Shown: positions 1 through 7,923, counted from the first letter of the stretch. The stretch: DNA of 64,000 nt from Sphingobacterium siyangense (GCF_007830445.1 NZ_VLKR01000002.1:1-64000); one strand, 5' to 3'. Made by a program: numbers and translations. The notes: generated by a model not told the origin, from the sequence alone.

Positions 1-18
1 CGAACCCGGCCGACCCTT
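1..18 (+). tRNA. Possible 3' end of a tRNA cut by the window edge
   Basis: The first bases read like the second half of a T-loop (CGAAC), a T-stem 3' strand (CCGGC), a seven-base acceptor strand and a discriminator base. The opposed tRNA-Lys and the hairpin between them fit two convergent tRNA genes. The 5' part lies outside the window, so the identity cannot be read and the call is tentative. Confidence 0.35.
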
Positions 19-44
19 CTTTCGAATCCTAATATCTTTAAAAC

Positions 45-76
45 AAGAAAAGCTAATCTTGCGATTAGCTTTTCTT
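45..76. terminator. 14-bp hairpin between convergent tRNA genes
   Basis: Arms 45-58 and 63-76 are perfectly complementary around a 4-nt TTGC loop. The stem begins with A-rich and ends with T-rich sequence, so it can terminate in both directions. It sits between tRNA-Lys and the probable tRNA at the window edge. Confidence 0.8.
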
Positions 77-79
77 TAG

Positions 80-152
80 TGATCCCGCTGGGATTCGAAC
101 CCAGGACCCATACATTAAAAGTGTATTGCTCTACCAGCTGAGCTACGGAATC
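80..152 (-). tRNA. tRNA-Lys (anticodon TTT)
   Basis: The reverse complement folds as a 73-nt cloverleaf. The acceptor GATTCCG pairs with CGGGATC (one G-U), followed by discriminator A. The D-arm is GCTC-AGCTGGTA-GAGC. The anticodon stem ATACA/TGTAT encloses loop CTTTTAA with anticodon TTT, and the T-arm is CTGGG-TTCGAAT-CCCAG. CCA is not encoded. A TAnnTTTG promoter lies upstream. Confidence 0.95.
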
Positions 153-174
153 CTTTCTGTTTTTGAAAGTGATG

Positions 175-206
175 CAAAGGTAGAATTTCTTTTGATATAT
201 GCCAAA
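175..206 (-). promoter_or_regulatory. Promoter of tRNA-Lys (-33/-7)
   Basis: On the minus strand TTTGG (206-202) is followed after 19 bp by TACCTTTG (182-175), the Bacteroidota -33/-7 consensus pair. It is placed just upstream of the tRNA 5' end at 152. Confidence 0.75.
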
Positions 207-267
207 TTATTGCGTGCAAATTTTGATAAAAAGGCCTTAACTGCTTAATAAATAAACGGATTATTTT

Positions 268-1128
268 TTATCGCGCTTTTTTTGCATGGATTATTCGGTC
301 TGCTCCATTGATATCTTTTATGAGTCTGACCTGTTCAAATCCTTTTTTGACCATAAGTTCTTTCATTTCTGCACCGAGATATTGATTGATTTCAAAATAT
401 AGATCTCCATTTGGGGCTAAATGTTTCAGTGCAAAGGATGAAATAACATCATAAAAAATCAACGGAGCGCTTTCTTCAATGAATAATGCGAGCTCAGGTT
501 CGTAAGCCAATACGTTTTGATTCATATGCTGCTTTTCTCCCGGGGTTATATAGGGCGGATTGGATACAATGATATTGTATTGTTGGTCGGAGAAAATGTA
601 TTCCCATTCAAATATATCCGCATTGATAAATTGAACCTGAGTTTTTAAATTATTAGCATTTTCCTGTGCTGTTTTTATCGCCTCTTTTGAGATGTCTATC
701 GTGGTTACCAGGGCATTATTGAGATGCTTTGATAAGGTGATAGGGATGCAGCCAGAGCCAGTTCCGATATCTATAATTTTTAGGTTTTGAGAAGATTTAT
801 GGTTTTTGATGATCAGATCGACAAGTTCTTCAGTTTCCTGGCGTGGAATGAGGACCGATTCATTGACCTGGAAAACTTCACCATAAAAATCTGCCCTATT
901 GAGTATGTACTGTATAGGTCTGTGCTTTTCTAGATCCTGAAGGATGCTAAGTACTTCAGCCTTATTCGCCTCGTTGACAATATCTGTTTTTCTCAAATGA
1001 TAATTGGTTCTATTTAACCCAAACTTTTCGGCAACAACCATTAAGAATATTGCTTTTATTTCATCCTCATCATATAACTCCTGAAGCTCGTGTTGAAATA
1101 ATAATTCGAAATCTTGAAGTATTTTCAT
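268..1128 (-). CDS. prmC: PrmC, release factor glutamine N5-methyltransferase
   Basis: Methylates the glutamine of the GGQ motif in peptide chain release factors using S-adenosylmethionine, in the cytoplasm. The 286-aa product has an N-terminal helical substrate domain, the conserved IPRQETE segment near residues 94-100, the SAM-binding motif DIGTGSGCIP at 120-129, and the catalytic NPPY motif at 190-193, which is diagnostic for N5-glutamine methyltransferases. Length is usual for the family. It is divergent from ribD. A TACCTTTG box ends only 4 nt before the ATG, so the mRNA may be leaderless. Confidence 0.95.
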   Translation of the reverse strand: MKILQDFELLFQHELQELYDEDEIKAIFLMVVAEKFGLNRTNYHLRKTDIVNEANKAEVLSILQDLEKHRPIQYILNRADFYGEVFQVNESVLIPRQETEELVDLIIKNHKSSQNLKIIDIGTGSGCIPITLSKHLNNALVTTIDISKEAIKTAQENANNLKTQVQFINADIFEWEYIFSDQQYNIIVSNPPYITPGEKQHMNQNVLAYEPELALFIEESAPLIFYDVISSFALKHLAPNGDLYFEINQYLGAEMKELMVKKGFEQVRLIKDINGADRIIHAKKAR

Positions 1129-1132
1129 GTGT

Positions 1133-1140
1133 CAAAGGTA
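1133..1140 (-). promoter_or_regulatory. -7 element of prmC
   Basis: TACCTTTG on the minus strand, an exact TAnnTTTG match, 4 nt upstream of the prmC ATG. No clear -33 TTG is seen at the usual distance. It faces the ribD box at 1150-1157, so two promoters are packed into a 34-bp gap. Confidence 0.55.
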
Positions 1141-1149
1141 CGATTTTCA

Positions 1150-1157
1150 TAGATTTG
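1150..1157 (+). promoter_or_regulatory. -7 element of ribD
   Basis: TAGATTTG, an exact TAnnTTTG match, ends 5 nt before the ATG chosen for ribD at 1163. This supports rejecting the upstream in-frame ATG at 1127, which lies ahead of the promoter box and would be untranscribed. Confidence 0.5.
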
Positions 1158-1162
1158 TATCT

Positions 1163-2209
1163 ATGGATATGCACAGGCAATATATGCATCGTTGTTTGGA
1201 ACTGGCCCAAATGGGTGCGGGTTCAGTGAGTCCCAATCCAATGGTTGGGGCTGTCATTGTTTTGGACGGTAAAATTATCGGTGAAGGGTATACTTCTCCG
1301 TATGGTGGACCACATGCTGAGGTCAATGCTGTACAACAGGTTATGCAAAAGTATGGGGAAAAGGCAAAGCGGCTTATCGCGGAAAGTACTTTTTATGTCA
1401 GCCTTGAACCTTGCGCGCATTATGGAAAGACGCCACCCTGTGCTAATATGATTGCGGAGCTGAAACCTTTGAAAGTTTTTATAGCCTGTTTGGATCCTTT
1501 CGCAAAGGTCAATGGCAAAGGAGTAGAAATACTACGGGAAGCTGGTATTGAGGTTGAAATTGGTTTACTGGAAAAAGAGGCCGTATGGCTCAATCGTAGG
1601 TTTTTTACACGTATCGGTCAATTTCGTCCCTATGTTATTTTAAAATGGGCACAAACCAAGGATGGTTTTATAGGACAAGAGGGTAAGCAGGTTTGGATAA
1701 GTAATGCCGCAAGCCAACAGTTGGTTCACCGTTGGAGAGCGGAGGAAGATGCTATTTTGGTTGGTACAAATACTGCAGTCGTAGATAATCCCAGTCTGAC
1801 CGTAAGAGAATGGCAGGGTAAAAACCCATTGCGTATTCTTTTAGATAGAGATCTTGCTATCCCGCTAGATGCTAATATTCTCAATGATCAAGCTGATACA
1901 ATTGTGTTCAATGCTAAAAAGACAGAATGGACAGCAAATGTGAAGTATATTGAGCTCGAAAATTATGGGTTGTATTTACCGCAGAATATTCTTTATCAAC
2001 TTTATTTAATGGATGTTCAGTCAATAATCATAGAAGGAGGGCGTGCTACTCTGCAAATGTTTATAGATGCGGATCTCTGGGATGAGGCAAGGGTATTTGA
2101 GTCTGAAACAAGATTATTGAATGGGATTGAGGCTCCTCAATTTAAAGGACAATTGCTAGAAAGCAAATTGGTTTCCAATGATCTTTTAAAGATCTATAAG
2201 AAACAGTAA
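1163..2209 (+). CDS. ribD: RibD, bifunctional riboflavin biosynthesis deaminase/reductase
   Basis: Catalyses two cytoplasmic steps of riboflavin synthesis: deamination of diaminohydroxyphosphoribosylaminopyrimidine, then NADPH-dependent reduction of the ribosyl side chain. The N-terminal domain has the cytidine-deaminase zinc motif HAE (about residues 51-53) with PCAHYGKTPPC downstream. The C-terminal half carries the reductase domain (VILKWAQTKDGFI, then the NPSLTVR segment). The open frame extends up to 1127, but ATG 1163 fits both the family N-terminus and the -7 box. ribF, which uses the pathway's product, is at 53 kb. Confidence 0.93.
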   Translation: MDMHRQYMHRCLELAQMGAGSVSPNPMVGAVIVLDGKIIGEGYTSPYGGPHAEVNAVQQVMQKYGEKAKRLIAESTFYVSLEPCAHYGKTPPCANMIAELKPLKVFIACLDPFAKVNGKGVEILREAGIEVEIGLLEKEAVWLNRRFFTRIGQFRPYVILKWAQTKDGFIGQEGKQVWISNAASQQLVHRWRAEEDAILVGTNTAVVDNPSLTVREWQGKNPLRILLDRDLAIPLDANILNDQADTIVFNAKKTEWTANVKYIELENYGLYLPQNILYQLYLMDVQSIIIEGGRATLQMFIDADLWDEARVFESETRLLNGIEAPQFKGQLLESKLVSNDLLKIYKKQ

Positions 2210-2275
2210 TTATTAAATTGTATATTTAAGGAATTATAAGCAATAGCCGGTTGATTTAATTCTAAAATTACAATT

Positions 2276-3559
2276 ATGTTAGTTACAGAAAACTTAATGC
2301 AGTTTATCTGGAAACTTCGGCTATTCCGTGCAAATGGGTTGAATTCTACTGATGGAGAACCCTTGGTCGTTGTTCATGTGGGGCAATATAATACAGATTC
2401 CGGCCCCGATTTTCTCATGTCACATATTAGGTGTAAAGATAATGATTGGTTTGGTCATGTCGAGATGCATATCCAATCTTCGGATTGGGATCGACATTGT
2501 CATCAAGAAGATGTCGTTTATAATAACGTTATCTTACATGTGGTGTGGAAAAATGATAAAGTTATCTACCGAAATGATGGGACATCTATACCGACATTGG
2601 TGCTTTCGGAATATGTGGAACAGCATCTCTTGGAGCGGTATTCAGTGATGATGAATACTAAAAGTTCGATACCTTGTGAATTTCAGCTTAGTTCTGTCGA
2701 TCTTTTTAAAAAATCCATATGGCTGAGTAGTTTAGCTATTGAACGCCTAGAAATGAAGTTTCAACAAATGTCGGTGATCTTAAAACAATGTAATACGGAT
2801 TGGGAAAAAACTTTATGGGTATGGATCTGCAGATGTATGGGATTAAAAGTTAATGCAGATACATTTCAGGAGCTTGGGGAAAAATTACCTTGGAACATTT
2901 TACAAAAATATCGTTCCAACCTATTTAAAATAGAGGCTCTTTTCTTTGGGATCAGCAGGCTGTTTATTCAAGGACAAGAAAGCGAGTATATGAAGCGGCT
3001 AGCTGGTGAATTTGAGTATCAAAAACGTATTCATGGTATAGAGGCTATTTATGGGGTTTGGAAAAGGATGAGAATGAGACCTTATAATTTTCCTGAACGG
3101 CGAATCACGCAATTAGCTCTTTTGTTTAGTAAGAACGAGTTGGGCGTTGCTAAGATTTTGGCTGTGGATGATTTGGAGGCTGCTCGAAAATTATTTAAGA
3201 TAGAGTCGCCGGGTGATTATTTTGGGGGATATTTTTCTTTCGGTACAAAAACGAAGGTAAAAACATCGGTTCGGCTGGGTAAAGAAACTATTGACACGCT
3301 TGTTATTAACGTGATTATCGTATTTCTTTTTTCATACGGTAAATATTTTAGTATTCAGTCATATATTGATAAAGCGCTAGATCTTTTGGAGCAGCTTCCT
3401 GCAGAAAAAAATGTTGTTGTGAGACAATTTACTCAATATGATTGGCCTGTTCAAAGCGCATTGCAAAGTCAAGGGATTTTGCAATTAAAGAGATTTTACT
3501 GTGATAGGAAGCGCTGCCTTCATTGCAGTATAGGATCAGAAATTTTAAAAAGAAATTAA
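2276..3559 (+). CDS. DUF2851 family protein
   Basis: The 427-aa product matches the Bacteroidota DUF2851 family by its opening segment (LMQFIWKLRLF, then GPDFLMSHIR and GHVEMHIQSSDW). No catalytic function is established for this family. The C-terminus has a cysteine-containing segment (CDRKRCLHCSIG) that could bind metal, which is inference. It starts 66 bp after ribD and its stop codon overlaps that of the convergent ankyrin gene, leaving no room for a terminator. Confidence 0.85.
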   Translation: MLVTENLMQFIWKLRLFRANGLNSTDGEPLVVVHVGQYNTDSGPDFLMSHIRCKDNDWFGHVEMHIQSSDWDRHCHQEDVVYNNVILHVVWKNDKVIYRNDGTSIPTLVLSEYVEQHLLERYSVMMNTKSSIPCEFQLSSVDLFKKSIWLSSLAIERLEMKFQQMSVILKQCNTDWEKTLWVWICRCMGLKVNADTFQELGEKLPWNILQKYRSNLFKIEALFFGISRLFIQGQESEYMKRLAGEFEYQKRIHGIEAIYGVWKRMRMRPYNFPERRITQLALLFSKNELGVAKILAVDDLEAARKLFKIESPGDYFGGYFSFGTKTKVKTSVRLGKETIDTLVINVIIVFLFSYGKYFSIQSYIDKALDLLEQLPAEKNVVVRQFTQYDWPVQSALQSQGILQLKRFYCDRKRCLHCSIGSEILKRN

Positions 3560-4206
3560 TTCTTTAAAATCTCTGCAATCTCCTTATGGCCTTTTTCATA
3601 TGCCATATCCATTGGAGCTAATCCTGAAATATTGATGACTCTGGTGTCGGCTCCATTTTCGAGTAAGGCAACAATAAAGTCGATATTACCAAATTGAGCC
3701 GCGAAATGAAGTGGAGTTTCACCAGTAGCTTGAATGGCATTGACATTTGCATTAGCATCGATAAGCAACTTGCCGATCTCTTCATTGTTGTTTGCCGCAG
3801 CAATATGTAGCGCAGTGGTGAGTTGTTCATTTTTGGTTACGACATTGGGATTGACTTTTTTGGATAGTAAAAGACGGACAATGTCTGCTTTGTTGAAATA
3901 TGTTGCTAAGGTCAATGGCGTAAAACCCTGTGATGACCATTCGTTGACAATAGATGGAGCTTGCAAAATAATAGCCTCCAGGTATGAGGTTAACCCGGCC
4001 GCACAGGCCTCATGGATAGTCATGGATTTGGTGTGTTGTAAAAGTGTCCGAATGATCTGGGGTTTGTTATAATAGCAAGCCAATAGGAGGGGAGAAATTC
4101 CATGACTCGTTGTTTCTTGTAAAAGTTCGGGATTTCCAATCAATAATAAGTCGATATCATGGCTTCTGCCTTCTTCAATATATTGTTCTAAAACGGAAAG
4201 GTTCAT
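3556..4206 (-). CDS. Ankyrin repeat protein
   Basis: 216 aa made almost entirely of ankyrin repeats. Units such as GFTPLTLATYFNKADIVRLLL and GETPLHFAAQFGNIDFIVALL have the TPLHxAA and VxxLLxxGA consensus, about five or six copies with weaker terminal ones. There is no signal peptide, so it is probably a cytoplasmic protein-binding scaffold whose partner is not evident. It overlaps the end of the DUF2851 gene by 4 bp in convergent orientation. Confidence 0.88.
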   Translation of the reverse strand: MNLSVLEQYIEEGRSHDIDLLLIGNPELLQETTSHGISPLLLACYYNKPQIIRTLLQHTKSMTIHEACAAGLTSYLEAIILQAPSIVNEWSSQGFTPLTLATYFNKADIVRLLLSKKVNPNVVTKNEQLTTALHIAAANNNEEIGKLLIDANANVNAIQATGETPLHFAAQFGNIDFIVALLENGADTRVINISGLAPMDMAYEKGHKEIAEILKN

Positions 4207-4423
4207 GTCTTAACAAATTGTCTAACGTTGTCACTAAAATAGACTTTATTGATGAGAATAAATGTTTGATTTGCGAAAATATTTGTATTTAATTTTGCTT
4301 GGGATTGAACTGAAATTTAGAAGAAGGGTGTTTTTACGGGGTGAATTGGATCTTAAAATCCGGGAAAAAGTTATTTTTGGGGTATTTTATATACACAAAT
4401 GTGTAGTAATGCGCATAATGTTT

Positions 4424-4452
4424 TTGTAAATTAAAAAGTAGATGTACTTTTG
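4424..4452 (+). promoter_or_regulatory. Promoter upstream of ubiX leader
   Basis: TTG at 4424-4426 and TACTTTTG at 4445-4452 are separated by 18 bp, a good Bacteroidota promoter. Transcription would begin near 4458, about 100 nt before the ubiX ATG. Confidence 0.7.
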
Positions 4453-4492
4453 TTAAGCCCCTCCCAAGGGCATGTTTTTCATAGGTAGATGT

Positions 4493-4526
4493 AGGGTCGG
4501 GTGTTTCTCACTACGACCCTTTTTTT
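4493..4526 (+). terminator. Terminator hairpin inside the ubiX leader
   Basis: AGGGTCG (4493-4499) pairs with CGACCCT (4514-4520). The stem continues inward, after a one-base bulge, as GGTG/CACT around a TTTCT loop, and six more T follow at once. This is a standard intrinsic terminator, but it lies between the promoter and ubiX. It would release an RNA of about 70 nt or act as an attenuator. A short GCCC/GGGC hairpin (4457-4471) precedes it. Confidence 0.65.
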
Positions 4527-4555
4527 ATAGCTTTGTTTTTATTATTTTAAAAGAG

Positions 4556-5125
4556 ATGTCTAAGAGAAAAATTGTTATTGCCATTACTGGAGCTAGCGGC
4601 TCAATCTATGCTAAAGTTTTACTTAAAAAACTATTGGTATTAAAAACACAGATCGCAGAAGTTGGGATTGTAATGTCGAACAATGCGAAGGATGTATGGC
4701 GTGCGGAGTTAGGCGATGAGAGTTATCAGGATGTACCGTTCAAATTTTATGATAAGGGTGATTTCTTTGCTCCTTTTGCGTCAGGGTCGGCTCGCTATGA
4801 TACGATGATTGTCTGTCCGTGTTCAATGGGGACATTATCAAGGATCGCCCACGGAATTTCTTCTGATCTGACAACTCGCGCGGCAGATGTAATGCTAAAA
4901 GAACGACGAAGATTGATTTTGGTTACCCGTGAGACACCGCTAAGTATTATACATATTCAAAACATGAAATTGGTGACAGAGGCCGGAGGTATCATTTGCC
5001 CTGCATCACCTTCATTCTATAGTTTGCCAAAGACTTTGGAGGATGTTGCAGAAACTGTGGTTGATCGGATTTTGAGTCTTGCAGGGTTTGAATTTAAACA
5101 TTATCAGTGGGGAGAAAATGCCTAG
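4556..5125 (+). CDS. ubiX: UbiX-type flavin prenyltransferase
   Basis: Makes prenylated FMN, the cofactor of UbiD-type decarboxylases. The 189-aa product opens with a Rossmann-like IVIAITGASGSIYAK and keeps the conserved CPCSMGTL and RETPLS segments of the family. The reading frame is open back to an ATG at 4472, but that would translate through the leader terminator and add 28 atypical residues. ATG 4556 gives the standard N-terminus. No ubiD homologue is in the window. Confidence 0.93.
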   Translation: MSKRKIVIAITGASGSIYAKVLLKKLLVLKTQIAEVGIVMSNNAKDVWRAELGDESYQDVPFKFYDKGDFFAPFASGSARYDTMIVCPCSMGTLSRIAHGISSDLTTRAADVMLKERRRLILVTRETPLSIIHIQNMKLVTEAGGIICPASPSFYSLPKTLEDVAETVVDRILSLAGFEFKHYQWGENA

Positions 5126-5177
5126 TTATTCCTCGTTGAAATCTATTTTTAATGTTCTTTAATAAATTTGTATTTTG

Positions 5178-5185
5178 TAACTTTG
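5178..5185 (+). promoter_or_regulatory. -7 element upstream of dihydroorotase-like operon
   Basis: TAACTTTG, an exact TAnnTTTG match, about 155 bp before the gene at 5341 and 9 nt before the 49-codon ORF at 5195. No clear -33 TTG. Confidence 0.5.
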
Positions 5186-5194
5186 TTTCTCGAA

Positions 5195-5344
5195 ATGAAG
5201 CAATCACAGGCATCACGCGAAAAAGTTATTTGCAGCTATATAATTTATAGTGATAAAGCCACCGTTTGTCTGTTAACACTGCGCACGCTATATGCTTCGA
5301 TAAATAAGTTGTATCCTTTTAATTTCAATCACATTCATATATGA
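5195..5344 (+). CDS. 49-codon ORF overlapping the next start (possible leader peptide)
   Basis: ATG 5195 opens a frame of 49 codons that ends in TGA at 5342-5344, overlapping the ATG of the dihydroorotase-like gene in an ATGA arrangement typical of translational coupling. It fills nearly the whole 5' UTR predicted from the -7 box at 5178-5185. The peptide (MKQSQASREKV at its start, NFNHIHI at its end) resembles nothing I recognise. It may be a coupling leader peptide or a chance ORF. Confidence 0.35.
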   Translation: MKQSQASREKVICSYIIYSDKATVCLLTLRTLYASINKLYPFNFNHIHI

Positions 5345-6609
5345 AAAGCTTATTGATTACTTCTGTTAAAGTAATTTTACCTGGTAATGAATTTCATCAG
5401 CAGCAAGTTGATGTATTTATCGAAAAGGGAAAGATTGCGCAGATTGGGAAATCTGTCAAAGTAGCTGATAAAAACATAGAGACCATCGATGGCGCAGGAA
5501 AAATTTTAGCGCCAGGTTTTTTTGACTTACATGCCAATTTTGGAGAACCTGGATTAGAAACCAAGGAAGACATTGTAAGTGGAACCGCAGCAGCAGCAGC
5601 GGGAGGATTTACTGGAGTTGCTGTAATGCCAAATACCGAACCAGCGATTCAAAGCCGTTCTGAAGTTGCACTTATTGTCAATACAGCGAAAGGGAATCTT
5701 GTTGATGTACATCCAATTGGAGCTATCAGTAAAAAACGAGAAGGAAAGGAACTAGCCGAGCTATTTGATATGAAGCAAACGGGTGCTGTCGCTTTCAGTG
5801 ATGGAAATAGGAGTGTACAGCAGGCAGGATTAATGAGCAGAGCGTTGTTATATGCGAAGGGATTCGATGGGTTGATTTTTTCACATGCTGAAGATGAATC
5901 TATGGCAGGTGGAAACAAAATGAATGAAGGTGCGATGAGTACTTATTTGGGGATGAAGGGTATTCCCAATCTTGCCGAATCGTTAATGGTTTCTCGTGAT
6001 CTGTATTTGGCGGAATATACCGGAGCTCCAATTCATTTTGCATCCATTAGCACACCGGAAGCCGTTGACCTGATAAAAAAAGCTAAAGCAAAAGGTCTTC
6101 CAGTGACATGTGATGTTGCTGCACATCAATTGGTCTTTACTGACGAAGATATTGTCGGTTTTGATAGTAATTATAAGGTGAGTCCGCCGTTACGCACAAA
6201 GGCAGATCTTAAGGTATTACTCAAAGGAATTAAGGACGGTACTATTGACGCTGTTGTTTCGCAACATACACCGCATGAAATAGAATTTAAGAATGTAGAA
6301 TTTCATATTGCAAAAAATGGAATTATTGGACTACAGACCGTATTGCCACTCATGGTTCGTGCTGGATTAAACGAAGAACAAATTGTCAATAGTCTTTCAG
6401 TTAGACCCCGACAGATTCTAGGACTTGACGTTCCTCTTATTGAAGAAGGGGCAGTAGCCAATCTTGTCGTATTTGACTCAGCGAAGACTTGGAGCTTCGA
6501 TGAGAAAACCAATAAATCCAAATCAAAAAATTCTCCATTGTTCGGACAGATCTTAAAAGGCGCTGTCGAATTGGTCATCAATAATAGTCAAATCATTAAA
6601 AACGATTAA
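5341..6609 (+). CDS. Dihydroorotase-like amidohydrolase, probably non-catalytic
   Basis: The 422-aa product has the dihydroorotase fold pattern (AAAAAGGFTGVAVMPNTEP, FSHAED, KVSPPLR, GLQTVLPL). Key catalytic positions are changed. The family motif DxHxHxREPG reads DLHANFGEPG (residues 62-71): the second metal-binding His is Asn and the substrate-binding Arg is Gly. The usual TDHAPH reads VSQHTPH near residue 307, losing the catalytic Asp. Related inactive paralogues partner aspartate transcarbamylase in some bacteria, so a structural role is possible; no pyrB is nearby. It heads an operon with the genes at 6615 and 7294 (gaps of 4-5 bp). Confidence 0.88.
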   Translation: MKSLLITSVKVILPGNEFHQQQVDVFIEKGKIAQIGKSVKVADKNIETIDGAGKILAPGFFDLHANFGEPGLETKEDIVSGTAAAAAGGFTGVAVMPNTEPAIQSRSEVALIVNTAKGNLVDVHPIGAISKKREGKELAELFDMKQTGAVAFSDGNRSVQQAGLMSRALLYAKGFDGLIFSHAEDESMAGGNKMNEGAMSTYLGMKGIPNLAESLMVSRDLYLAEYTGAPIHFASISTPEAVDLIKKAKAKGLPVTCDVAAHQLVFTDEDIVGFDSNYKVSPPLRTKADLKVLLKGIKDGTIDAVVSQHTPHEIEFKNVEFHIAKNGIIGLQTVLPLMVRAGLNEEQIVNSLSVRPRQILGLDVPLIEEGAVANLVVFDSAKTWSFDEKTNKSKSKNSPLFGQILKGAVELVINNSQIIKND

Positions 6610-6614
6610 AAACC

Positions 6615-7289
6615 ATGGAAGCAAATGTTAAAGCAGCCGTTGAGGCAGGTATATTAAATTATGGCAAGGTTGATGGAATCTCGACAGCCCCGGAGTTTCT
6701 TGAAAAGATCATTGGCGTATTCAATACGGAGGCCAGTTATCTAGAGAAATTAGAACTGTTGGATCAGTCTTTTGATGACTATCCGTTGTTTGACGAACTT
6801 CGTGAAGTATATGTCGATCTTTTATTGATGAACTTTTTCTCCAATGACGTATTAAAATTGGAAGATGATTATTTGGATTCTGAAGAATGGGAAGCGATCG
6901 AAGATGAAACAATAGATCGTGGAACAGAATTGTTGAATATTTTTCTTTATTTAGGGGAATGTAAGGATGATGAGATTGAACCTGAATTGGATGATTTCCT
7001 AAAAGAATTTTTACTGGTTGACGAAGATGAATTCCAAGACGAGCATGAAATTTATGAAGATATCATTGCTAATCAGATTGTAGTAGATAGCCCGTATGCC
7101 GAAATTGCAAAAGTAGGAAAGGGAATAAATCCGAGAAGCGAAGTTTATGAACTTTTCTATCCTATTATGAGTTTCTTTAGCGAGTTGAAACCATCTGAAA
7201 AACAATTTGAAGAGTATGCTGACGCTTCTTCCAATAAGGCTTTTGATATCGCCCTTTACCAAATAATTAGTACTTACTATAACAAATAA
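6615..7289 (+). CDS. Acidic conserved hypothetical protein
   Basis: 224 aa, strongly acidic (DELREVYVDL, LDSEEWEAIEDE, VDEDEFQDEHE), predicted mainly helical, with no signal peptide or membrane segment. It starts 5 bp after the dihydroorotase-like gene and ends 4 bp before the DUF4199 gene, so co-transcription is near certain. I do not recognise a domain. The tight coupling suggests a cytoplasmic protein of the same lineage-specific unit. Confidence 0.8.
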   Translation: MEANVKAAVEAGILNYGKVDGISTAPEFLEKIIGVFNTEASYLEKLELLDQSFDDYPLFDELREVYVDLLLMNFFSNDVLKLEDDYLDSEEWEAIEDETIDRGTELLNIFLYLGECKDDEIEPELDDFLKEFLLVDEDEFQDEHEIYEDIIANQIVVDSPYAEIAKVGKGINPRSEVYELFYPIMSFFSELKPSEKQFEEYADASSNKAFDIALYQIISTYYNK

Positions 7290-7293
7290 TTTT

Positions 7294-7896
7294 ATGGCAG
7301 AATCATTCAACCAAAGTAATGTAGGATTTGATGCGGTAATCGACAAAAAGAAAAGTATTATCTATGGTGTTATTTTAGGAATAATTTCTTTTATTCTAGG
7401 ATTAGTTGTTTTGTTTGTTGTCAAAGACTTAAATTCCTTTTGGGGGGTAATGTCGATGTCATTTATTGTTAATACGGGGATTTTTGTTGTTATCTCTGCG
7501 CTGTTCGCCTTCTCTCTTAGGAAAGCAAATGGTGGATACTGGAACTTTTCTATAGCATTGAAATCGATCTTTATGATGCTTGCTATTTCTACGATTATTT
7601 CCACTATTGGTACGCAACTCTATGTTAATTTCATTAATCCAACTTTACAAGAAAAGGTGGTGACGCATACAATTAATGTTACCATTGAGTATATGGAGAA
7701 AAACAACGTGCCAGATGAAGTTATAGATTCAAAAATCGCAGAACTTGAAAAGCAAGTTGATGCTATAGGAAAGATAACCTTAGGACAGGTGTTCAAAGGA
7801 TTGGCAATCACATTGATGTTTCAATTTGTTTTTGCATTACTATTATCAGCCTTGACAAAACGAGAAAAATTGGTGATTAAGCAAGAGACCAATTAG
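7294..7896 (+). CDS. DUF4199 family membrane protein
   Basis: 200 aa with four predicted membrane helices: two near residues 25-75, one near 90-112 and one near 170-190. The polar stretch between the last two (MEKNNVPDEVIDSKIAELEKQ) is probably extracytoplasmic. The pattern matches the Bacteroidota DUF4199 family, whose function is unknown. It is the last gene of the unit starting at 5341 and is followed by an inverted repeat. Confidence 0.82.
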   Translation: MAESFNQSNVGFDAVIDKKKSIIYGVILGIISFILGLVVLFVVKDLNSFWGVMSMSFIVNTGIFVVISALFAFSLRKANGGYWNFSIALKSIFMMLAISTIISTIGTQLYVNFINPTLQEKVVTHTINVTIEYMEKNNVPDEVIDSKIAELEKQVDAIGKITLGQVFKGLAITLMFQFVFALLLSALTKREKLVIKQETN

Positions 7897-7923
7897 TGTT
7901 TAATAAAATAAAATTGACCCTAT

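Larger units (their letters stand above)
4207..4555. other. Intergenic region holding the ubiX promoter and leader
   Basis: About 350 bp without a convincing gene. The left half is AT-rich with no clear signal for the ankyrin gene. The right half carries a -33/-7 promoter (4424-4452) and a terminator-like hairpin (4493-4526) ahead of ubiX. A 60-codon ORF at 4110-4292 looks accidental. Confidence 0.7.

Noticed and set aside
3734..4072. 112-codon ORF antisense to the ankyrin gene
   Set aside because: Ankyrin repeats on the other strand are unmistakable; this frame is a shadow of the periodic sequence.
4110..4292. 60-codon ORF across the ankyrin start
   Set aside because: Overlaps the ankyrin gene and its 5' region; no ribosome-binding signal or motif.
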